Shown here: in pieces, positions 34,548 to 44,658 of the stretch | Position numbering within the stretch: position 1 is the stretch's first letter | Layout: each line of letters starts with the position of its first letter | Translations under genes and position numbers: made by a program | The notes under the pieces: generated by a model | Seen by the model: only the letters and a program-made list of their open reading frames with translations | The model's database searches: none | What the model was told of the DNA's origin: nothing | Origin: Combretum micranthum | Taxonomy: Eukaryota; Streptophyta; Magnoliopsida; Myrtales; Combretaceae | DNA length: 64,000 nt | Direction of reading: 5' to 3' | Assembly: GCA_024138025.1 (NCBI GenBank) | Contig: JAMXBD010003390.1 | Coordinates: 58,718 to 122,717 of the forward strand

Positions 34548-36369
34548 ATGGCTAACAACAACAATACTCCCAATCAGACTACTGAACAGAGACCCAACAC
34601 CATGGAACAAACCCTGTTTAGAATTGCTGAACAAATGCAGACTTTAACACAAAGTCTTGCTCAGCTTAAGACCCCTACAACATCTGAAGGATCCTTAGGG
34701 GCACAGAAAGGGAAAGGAATTGAGGGGCAACTCATTGATCAGGATGACATACAAAATGAGTTTAATGTAGCTGAGCTAAAGAAAGAACTAGAAGCTCAAG
34801 CTAGGGAGATAGAGAAAAAATTGGTTGAAAAAATGAAGACATTTGATGGCTTTGACCAATCTGCAATCTTAAGCCTACCACAGTGTGAGGAAGGTGACTT
34901 TCCTGGAAAATTTAAGGCACCTGAATTTGAGAAATACAATGGAACCGGGTGTCCCAATATGCATACAAGACTGTACATACGACGTATGGGGCAATATGCC
35001 AAATTTGACAAACTGATGGTACAAACTTTTCAAGATAGTCTTACTGGTCCAGCCTTAGCCTGGTATGCCCAATTAGATCACCAAGAAGTTGATACTTGGG
35101 ATAAGTTAGCCAGAGCATTTTTCAACCAATATAAGTTCAACATCGAAATGGTACCCTCAGTTTGGGACCTGAACAATATGAAAAAAAGACAGAAGAAACA
35201 TTCAAGGAGTATGCCCAACGATGGAGAGCTTTAGCTGCAAGAATCACCACCCCGATGCCTGAAAAGGATCTGACAATCACTTTCATCAATGCTCTGGATG
35301 AACCTTTCTTTTCACATCTTGTGGGACATGCATCAGCAAGTTTCTCAAAAGTAGTAGTGGCAGGGTGCAGAGTTGAAAATGCCCTCAATTCTGGTAAATT
35401 GCAAAGCAATGAAGAACCAGAAGCAGAAGAGGACACAGCCAATGTAGTGAGTTACAACAATCCTACACAGAAATCTAGGAGGAAATTCACTCAAATCCCA
35501 GTCCCTCTATCTCAAATTTACCAGAAGCTGAAAGAGGATCATTTATTATACCCTAGTGAGCCAGTACCAGGGTATAAACCACGAAAATATGACCCTAATG
35601 CACATTGTGAATACCATATGGGTCAACAGGGGCATGCTACTGATGTTTGTTGGGAATTAAAGAATAAAATTCAGGATTTGATTGACTCAGAAATGGTCCA
35701 ATTGCAATTTGTTGATGAGCTAGTGGCTAATGATGAAGAACCCACAATTAACATGCTCCATCAAAGAGGTAATTCACAAGAGAAAGATCAAAAAGAGCAT
35801 GGAAATCTTGAGCAAAGACTTGCAGCAATGACAAAAGGATTGAAACCCTAGAGCAGGTTATGAAGCATGTGCTAGATAAACTCCAACATTTAGGCCTTGA
35901 TGCTAACAAGGCGCCATCTTGTGAGACTCAAGAAGGATCATCAAGCTGCAGGCCAAAGAATATAAGGCAAGAAAAGAAGCCTTTGAATTCAAAAGCATGG
36001 GGCCAAAATAAACCAAATCATTTGACACAGCAAAGGCGTCTCACACAATTTGAGATTCCAATGATTCAAGTTCTTAACCAATTGAGAGATCAAAATCTGA
36101 TAACATTTGAAATCCCAAAGGAAGGGTACAAGCCGAGGAAATATGATCCTAATGTCCAATGTGAGTACCACATGGGTCAAACGGGCCACTCTACAGAAAA
36201 TTGTTGGAGATTAAAGCACAAAGTCCAAGATTTAATCGATGCTAAGCTTATCCAACCTGAGCTCCTGAAATCTATGAAGCCAATTGATGATAATGGTTCT
36301 ATCCCAACTTCGACAGGGTCTCCAAGCGTCACTTCATCAAGAATTGAGGGTTTGTTGTTGTCATCATGA
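34548..36369 (+). pseudogene. gag: Tat/Ogre-type Gag, two frameshifts
   Basis: The first frame (34548-35234) starts at the first ATG after the leader. It has a Gln/Asn-rich head, a charged coiled-coil-like stretch, and the Tat-type capsid words KFKAPEFEKYNGTGCPN and FQDSLTGPALAWYAQL. The frame moves by one base in an A7 run at about 35179-35185 and continues at 35162-35851 with FKEYAQRWRALAARITTPMP. A second shift near 35830-35845 leads to 35860-36369. The C-terminal zinc-like module YKPRKYDP-CEYHMGQxGH-CW-LK occurs twice, at about 35572-35700 and 36121-36250. With these shifts a full-length Gag of about 600 residues cannot be read straight through. It should act in particle assembly. Confidence 0.9.
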
Positions 36370-37079
36370 TAAAAGTAGCCTATCATATGCAAAAGTTGAA
36401 TTTGCCAGTCAACATCAGAGGGCATAGTTTAAGAAAGAAGGGTTGACATTGATGCCATCGTAATAAGAATGATGAATGAAATATTCTATTTTAGTGACAT
36501 TTGGGTAATTTGAATGGATGTTTGTCTAATGGATATTTTATTGCTTGAAAATGTTTTGACAAAAAAGAGGCAACCAAATACCAAACACTAACCACTAAAC
36601 ACTTGAGAGTTGAGTGATGTGAGGAAATTTATAAGGCTCATTCCTTAAAAGAAGTCTGTTTTGCACTTGATACATAGGTTAAGATGATACCAGCGTTCAT
36701 TTCAATAACCAAAAATATCCCTTGTTAACCCCGTTATGCCTAAAAAGAAGGAATTCTTAAAATAAACCCTGTCAAGAACCACCCCACAATGGGGCAATTT
36801 GGAGGTTAGGGTCATTAGTAAGGAGAAAAGGAATAACTTATATGCACTTGACCTAGTCGCGTCAATTCAAGAGTAGTCAATTGACACAAATAAATCATTT
36901 ACTATGAAAGGAAAAAGAGTCTTCATTTCAAACCATACACAACATACACTTTGAGCTATAAAAAAAAACAAATCACCTTGAATTCGTCTCCCAAAAGGGG
37001 AAAAAAAAAGAGAGAAAAAAAAAGAGAACAAGAAAAAGATATTAGGCAAACAAGGTGATAAAAATCAATGATTTGAAAA
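36370..37079 (+). other. Non-coding interior after gag
   Basis: Only short frames occur here; no protease, RT, RNase H or integrase motif is visible where pol should start. A purine-rich stretch lies near 36980-37040. It probably represents 3' sequence joined to gag when pol was lost. Confidence 0.5.
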
Positions 37080-37845
37080 TCTAGACCCGACAGATGGTCT
37101 ATCAGTCTAAGCCCGACAGATGGCCTATCATCTATACCCGACAGACGGTCTATCAGTTTTTTAGTCTAGGCCCGACAGATGGCCTATCATTTTTCTAAAA
37201 CTAGGCCCGACAGTTGGTCTATCATTTTTCTAAATCTAGGCCCGACAGATGGCCTATCATCTAGGACCCGACATATGGTCTATCAGTTTTTTAGTCTAGG
37301 CCCGACAGATGGCCAATCATTTTCAAAATCTAGACCCGACAGATGGTCTATCAGTTTTTTAGTCTAGGCCCGACAGATGGCCTATCATTTTTCTAAATCT
37401 AGGCCCGATAGATGGCCTATCATTTTTCAAAATCTAGACCCAACAGACGGTCTACCAGACTAGGCCCGACAGATGGCCTATCATTTTTCTAAAATCAGAC
37501 CCGACAGATGGTCCATTAGTTTTTAGTCCAGGCCCGACAGATGGCCTATCATTTTTCAAAATCTAGACCCGACAGACGGACTATCAGTCTAGGCCCGACA
37601 GATGGCCTATCATTTTTCTAAATTTAGACCCGACAGACGGTCTATCAGTCTAGGCCCGATAGATGGCCTATCATTTTTCTAAATCTAGACCCGACAAACG
37701 GTCTATCAGTCTAGGCCCAACAGATGGCCTATCATTTTTCAAAATCTAGACCCGACAAATGGTCTATCAGTTTTTTAAGTCTAGGTCCGACAGTTGACCT
37801 AGCGAATCTCAAAGTCTAAACTCGACAGATGGTTTAGCACAAGAT
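37080..37845 (+). repeat. 24-copy minisatellite upstream of 3' LTR
   Basis: I counted 24 half-units of CCCGACAGATGG plus TCTATCAG or CCTATCAT. The two types alternate almost regularly, giving a dimeric period of about 50-60 bp with T/A-rich spacers. Tandem arrays near the 3' LTR are known in Tat/Ogre elements. Confidence 0.95.
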
Positions 37846-37937
37846 AAAAATCTCTTTGTAAAATTTGGGAGGAGAAGCTAAGCAAAAATTGGTTATCTTT
37901 TTGTCTTTGTGGCAAAAGTTTTGTTCAAACTTTACCG

Positions 37938-37951
37938 CAAAGAGGGGCAGC
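37938..37951 (+). other. Polypurine tract of TR-GAG element
   Basis: GCAAAGAGGGGCAGC lies directly before the 3' LTR start TGTAGACACCC at 37952. Confidence 0.8.
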
Positions 37952-40577
37952 TGTAGACACCCAATTTTTGCCCAATTAATTAAGGCTTAAATTTATAAAG
38001 TTAATTAAACAAAATCTTCATTTTTGTTTAATTAAACTCATTTTTCCAAAAGCCTTAATTAAGTATTGATGAAGTTGGCTAAGTGATCAAGGCACAGGCC
38101 AAATGGCTTGTTGGTTAAATACATTGACCCAAATACACACCAAGCTCAAGGACCCAGGTTCGAATCCTAGCAAAGGCAAATTTTTGCCTTTTTATCATTT
38201 TTTTGCCTTCTCAAAGTGACTTTTTGTCTTACTTTGCATCAATTTTTAACTGACAAAACATCATTAATTGTTGAAATTGATGATACCATTGCAAAGTAGA
38301 CATGGAATATGAAAGATCAATACACAATTCATGTGTAAAAACAACCCAAAAGTCACAAAATTCGTGCTAGAAAAATTGGGAAAAAATACAATTTATGAAG
38401 CATTCAATTGTCCATTAATGAAGATTTACAAGAATTGATAAAATTGGATGGTTTATCTACCCACATTGAATGATTTGATGAAGAATATGAAAGATCAATC
38501 ATTAATTCATCAGTTTGAAACAAATTAAACACGAATTATTGAATTAAATTCGTGCAAATGAAGAGGCAAAAATCGATTCGTTTCTAAAGCAATACGAAAC
38601 TTAAAATTGAGCTTGCAACCTATAAATAGAGGGTACTAGGATCAAAAGGCACAAGTCAATTTCAACAAACACAATCAGAATCAAGAAATTCGAAAATTTC
38701 GAAACTTAGAGTTCTTAGGAAAAAAATTCCAAATTCGAAAATTTTGGATCATTTTTGATCCAATTAGAAGTGATAAATAGGTTTAGGGAGTTGTTTAAAG
38801 TGATCAAGTGTGCTTAGATTTGATCAATTGGTTCGAATTGAGTTCTGCAAATTTTTTTTTTTTAATTTTCGAATTGAACCGCCGGCGACCACCACCTCGA
38901 ACCGCCGTCCACGGTGCTTCTGGGCGCGAACCACCACCAACAACGAACGCGCAACCACCATAGGAGTCGGGCCGACAAGCTTGTGGAGGTCAACAACCAC
39001 CAGGGACGGCCGGGGAACGCTCGAAAGGCCGCGACTTCATCTTCTTCGCCCTATCGGGTCAGATCCGACCCGAAAATCCAAAGTCCAACCCGCCCCACTG
39101 GTCAACGGTCAACGGTCAACGGTCAACGGTCAGCCCAGATCAGATGACCCAGATTCAATCATCCAGATCAGACGGTCCAGATTTGATCAAGCAGATCAGA
39201 CGGCCCAGATTCAATCATCCAGATCAGACGGTCCAGATTTGATCAAGTAGATCTGACGGCCCAGATTCAATCATCCAGATCAGACGGTCTAGATTTGATC
39301 AAGCAGATCAGCAGCCCATATTCAATCATCCAGATCAGACGGTCCAGATTTGATCAAGCAAATGAACGCTCCAGATTGGAAGTCAAGAGATCAGACGGTC
39401 CAGATCAAGCAAGCGCGACCGACGCTCCAGATCTGATCCGTTTCATCCAACGGCCCAGGTCAGTCCGCATTATATTATTATTAATTTATTATATAAATAA
39501 TTTCAGAAAATAGAAAAAATAGTAAAAAATTCAGAAAAATTCATAAAAAATTCATAAAAATTAAAATAATTTTTTTCATATAAATTTATTTTTTGATATT
39601 TTTTGAATATTTTTAATATGTATTTATACATAAATTGCTTTTAGAAATGCGTATTTAATGCATGAAAATAATGTTAATATATTGTAAAATATTTTGAATA
39701 TGTTGTGAATTGATGTGATGATTATAAATATATATATATATAATAATAATAATAATAAAAATAAATAAAAATGATAAAATTAGATTTTGCAAAACCAAAA
39801 TTTTTAAATAAAAAAAGAAAAAAATGATTTTTTGGACTTAGAAAAATATGTTTTCATAAAATAAAAAATCAATTGATTAGATCATAGGATCATCAAAAAT
39901 GATTTTCATAAAAATTTAAAATTCAATGAACTTAAAGTGAGAATAGTTCAAAAATATAAAAATGAACCAACAAATTAAGTTTTTTTTAAAAAAGAACTAC
40001 GTTTTGTCTAATCTCGATTTGCGAGTACGTAGGCACCTGCGGGGCGACATTAAAAAATAAAAAAAATTGTTTTTGTTTTTAATATTATGAATAATTATTT
40101 TCTAAAAAAAATGAAATATATTTGTTGATATTAATATTCTAAAAAAAATAATAATAATGAAGAAAAGCACATAAAAACTAAGAAAAAATGAATAATGTGA
40201 TTTGTGAATATTGTTTCATAATATATTCTGAATTTTTGAGCATATAAAGGATAGATTATAAATTTAAAATTCCGTAAGTGATAACCGATTTGGTTTTAAT
40301 AGGTTAGCCCCCAAATCCATGATATCTGGTTTTTAAAAAGTTTGTTTTTTTTAAATCAAATTTTTTCGCAGACTAGTAGCTAAGTTAGGATCAACCGACC
40401 CATTGATCCTAGCTTTTTATTTTTTCCCAATTTATATCGGGTGGCGACTCTAAAAAGTTTTCAAAAATTAAAATTTCTTTTAACCCCTAGTCGAGAATTC
40501 ATGTTAAATGGGTTCGGGTTTAATGTGAATCGGGTTAGGAGAAATGAACCAGATAGTGGGAAAATCCAGGCTCGACA
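37952..40577 (+). mobile_element. 3' LTR of the TR-GAG element
   Basis: It is almost identical to 30559-33126. Differences include extra GGTCAAC units (39100-39133), a different count in the 28-bp array (to about 39440), and small indels in A/T runs. It keeps the Pol III module and a TATA box (38621-38628). Confidence 0.94.
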
Positions 40578-41028
40578 GTGATATGAATACTTGTATGATA
40601 TAGTAGAGAATTAAAGTGTCTGCCATATCTATGATCGCCTATAATCCGCTTAAATAATATATCATGATCTTATAGTTAAATTGACCATGCATACTATATG
40701 TTGAGTCACATTGCATTTGTTACTATACCTTTGTGGGAAGAAGGCATAATAGCTAGGCAACAGGTGAGACAATAAGCTTAAATGTTGGCATGAATGGCCT
40801 GAATTAAAATAGAAGTGGTGTAGGCACTTGTATCAACTATAAAATTAGTGAGTGGGTAGGCACCTAAATCAACCACTATATAAATGAGAAAAATTGAAAT
40901 CTATGGTCATATGGGCTTGAAACACCTAACCCCGAATGGATGGCGTAAATCCATTCAACATAGGACTCTCAGAAAGCCTTACGTATTATATGCTCACGTA
41001 TTTGTGCATTTCATATGATTGATAATAT

Positions 41029-44000
41029 TGTAAACCCCCAAATTTTCGGAATCGGTTTAGCATAAAACCCTAAACCGGAAGTCAAACGGAACCCTAAAGG
41101 TCAACAAAACCCTAGTTTACCGTATCAACTAAATCCGGCATTGCCGTTTTCTTTGGCCCTAGAAAACGAAGTTGGGATAATAGCTAGAATAGTTCGTAAT
41201 AACCATAGGTTTTATAAAATTTCAGTTTCGCGAAATTCGGGTGTCCTTCGAACCCGAGACACAGTTCTCGAAAAACGTGTCCGGAAGCCCGGAATAGTAA
41301 AAATATTCCGAATACACCGTTAGACTCGTAAAAATATAAGTTTTCCAAAAATATCAGTTTCGTAATTTTTCGGTAAGTAAAAATAACAGATATAGCTATT
41401 ATACGCGTATTTTCTTACTACCGGTACTTTAATTGTCATATCTACTTTACATTACACTATTCATTACTATTCTACACTATTCTTTATCTCTACTTTTTCT
41501 TACACCTATTCTTACACTCTACATAACCTATAATCTTAACTTTTTACCTTTCCCATAACTTTATATCACATCTACTTACCTTACATATTACATCTTTATT
41601 TTTAAAAAGTCAAAATAAATCAATTCCCCCCCTTCAAACATGGCCGGCGCCCCCCCCTTTCCCCTCAATTTGTTTAATTTTTATTTATTTTAATCACACA
41701 AAAATCACTCCAATTTCCTATAAATACCCCCTCTCTTCACTTCTTTCACACCACTTCTACACTAAAATTACTCTCTCAAAATCTCTCAAGAATTTCTCTC
41801 CAAGAAGTTCTTTCAAGAAGTCCTCTTTAGCTCATCTCCTTTAGGTAAAAATTCTTCAAGAAGTTTCCATGTTCATCTACTTAGTATGAACTTAATGTGT
41901 GTTTTCTAAAACCATGAAGGTTAAGAAAGCAACAATAGGTTCATACTTTGTTTTTGTTCATAATCATAATTCCTTTATGTTCATGTTTCTTTTATATTCA
42001 TTTATGTTTCTCTTATGTTCATTTATGTTCTTTTATGTTCATAACTATCTACTATATCTATATAGCTATATATACTATTTAGAGCATATAAGCTCATGAT
42101 CTTGCAATTTATTTACCTTTCATGCAATTTATTTACTTCAATGCATTTTATTTATTCCAAGTTGTTTTTAAGACTAGTCTCTAGTCTTAGACTTGTCCTC
42201 ATCAAGTCAAAACAAGCTTTTCTTTCTTTCATTTTATTTATTATGGGACTAGTTTACTTCTTAGTCCCGGGAGCCTTGAAAAAGCTAAGACTCCAATACT
42301 TGACTTTATTATGCTTTATGTTATTTTGGTTATTATTCTCATAATCATGTTCATTTAGATTGTTGTCCATAATTTTATTTAAACAAAAAGAAGAATTTTG
42401 TCACTTAGAAATAAGTTTATGTAAAGTATAAAATCTATAAAGCAACACAAAATAAACTCATTCCTTTTCATGTTACAAAAAGAACTCACTATAATTTTAT
42501 AAACTACTTTTACTTTAAAAAGCCACTTAATCCTTATTATCCCACCTTGTTTTTCAAAAGAAAATATTTTGTTGACAAAAATGGTTCTTTTCATAAGAAA
42601 GAAAATAAGATGGATGACTAAGGAAATTTTTAAGTAAAGACCTTTGCAAACAAATAGGCAAAGAAAATTTATGGTTTGAAAATAATAAAGTTATTTCTTT
42701 TCAAGTTACAAGAGAATTAATAAGATTATAGAAATTAGTTTTTCTACAAAAAGTCCTTAATTGTTCCACATTGTTTTTATGAAGAAAACAAATTTTCATG
42801 CATGGATGATTATTTTTGAAAAATATGAGACATGAGAAAAAGAATGAAAATATAGTAAGGATTTTTGCAAAACAAGTAAACAAAGGAATTTACACAAGAA
42901 AAATGAAGAATAGCATATTCCTAGAAAACTTCAAATATAGTATTAATGTAACTTAGAAAGTAGAAAATTTTATTTTCAAAGGTCACTTAGAAAAAGATAA
43001 ATAAAACCAACATAAAACGTTTTTAGAAAATAAAGAAAACAAGGTATTCATTTCAAAGAAATTTGCAAAAACAATTTCCGAAAAGCTTCAAACCAACATT
43101 GTTTTACCTAAGAAAAATAAATTGGACAACAAGACACTTGAGCATGCTTAAATATGAGTTATATAGTTATAAAAAGAGAATTTTTCAACTATATAGATAA
43201 CTAAGTATTTATCAAACAAATTTTGATTTCTTGAACCAAAGTTGTTTTTACTTGGAAATCCGTGGTGAATTTTCACGTACTTTTTCAGAGCCTATATGGC
43301 CTTGTTTGTTGGATATAATTTTGGAAATGGGTAGATCTTTTCGAGTAGGTAGAAATCGGTATATTATATGCGCGATTCCGAGTTAAAATGACCAAGTTAT
43401 GGCCATTTTAAGTTGGAACATTCTTTATACGAACTTTGACGTTCTTTGACATTGTTTTGTCAAAATTCAAGAAAATCATCAAGAAAAACTCATTGTGGGT
43501 ATTTTCTTTGGTTAGGTGACCCCGAGGAAGGATTCCTTTACCCCGAGAATTATTACGATTAAGTGGAGTGTGTGAACGACTCATCCGCTTAGAGGAATAG
43601 ACGACAATGGCATCGTGAGTTTATTTCCATTAAATGCTATACTTGTTGTGCTTGTAAATTAGTTGCACTAGAGTTAGGAAAAGATAAACCGATATGCATG
43701 TAAAATAATTCCTTGAAAGAATTCTAAGAATATCGAAGCCAGAATTGTTCTAAGTGATTGTTTTAGTTTAATATTGATTTGTGTGAAATTCCTTGATCGC
43801 CATAAAGTTGAAAATAATTATGTTATGACTTTATAAATTAATGAACTCATGCATACCACGAAGTGAGTCACATTGCATGGTTGGGTTATTATCCTTGGGT
43901 GAGAAGGATAGTAAGCTCATGTCGAAAGCAACACTTGGCGGGAGATCCGAAAGCGATTGCTTGGCGGCTTAATGGAATATGCTTGGCGGTAGATCCGAAA

Positions 44001-44658
44001 GCAAGGTCAATCAAGTAGATTCGGAATGCTCGACGATGTGTGCTCGTGAGCAAGAAAACTTTTTATTTAAAACTACTTGAATTGAGGTTATGTATCACCA
44101 AACCCCGAATGGAGGGCGTAAATCCATTCAACATATAGTTCCCGGAAAACTATATGCTTGTTTGCCCACGTGCTTGTGCATTACATTTGTTTGATTAAAT
44201 CAACTTGTTTGAATCTTGTTACAAGAAGTTATTTATGGAAATAGTTCTCACTAAGCCTATTAGCTTATACCCCGATAGATATCTTTTGCAGTTTCCTTAC
44301 TTATGGTTAAGGCCACGTGGACCATGCGGGCAGGTAATCTTCTTGAACATTAGAAACTTGGGTAAAGTAGCATAGTATTAGCATGCAAATATTTATATAA
44401 TAGATTAGTAATTTAGGGAGTTGTCCCTAAGTTTGTAAAGTCTTTGCCATGAATGAATAATTATTGTGAATCCTCTTTTCTTAATATGTTTCTATATCTC
44501 CTTAAGCTTCATAATTCCATATATGGTCCTCTAAAGTTGTGAAAGTACGCCTTACACTTAATATAAAAGCTTTTGGGAATGGCTAAGGTTGTCATACTTA
44601 AGCTTTAATATTGAGTGTGGCGGACTGTCACGTTTAGGGTACCCATTGGGGCGTGACA
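41029..44658 (+). mobile_element. Solo LTR of the element 1 family, TSD AATAT
   Basis: The 3.63-kb LTR begins TGTAAACCCCC and ends GGGGCGTGACA. It has perfect AATAT duplications at 41024-41028 and 44659-44663. It is highly similar to 6746-10454 read in reverse. The TATA box is at 41719-41726 and GGCCGGCGCC at 41642-41651; stem-loops lie at 42170-42188 and 42190-42208. It is nested in LTR C2. Confidence 0.95.

Larger units (their letters stand above)
30559..40577 (+). mobile_element. Complete gag-only Tat/Ogre-type LTR retrotransposon, TSD GTGAT
   Basis: The LTRs are 30559-33126 (2568 bp) and 37952-40577 (2626 bp), with termini TGTAGACACCC and GGCTCGACA. They are nearly identical apart from repeat-length changes, so the insertion is young. 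Perfect GTGAT duplications lie at 30554-30558 and 40578-40582. The interior has a primer site, a structured leader, gag, a 24-unit tandem array and a polypurine tract. No pol is recognised in the 1.6 kb after gag. This matches the described TR-GAG class of non-autonomous elements. Confidence 0.95.

Noticed and set aside
37080..37845. CRISPR-like array
   Set aside because: This is plant nuclear DNA; the spacers are short T/A variants and not unique, and the array lies in a retrotransposon 3' region.
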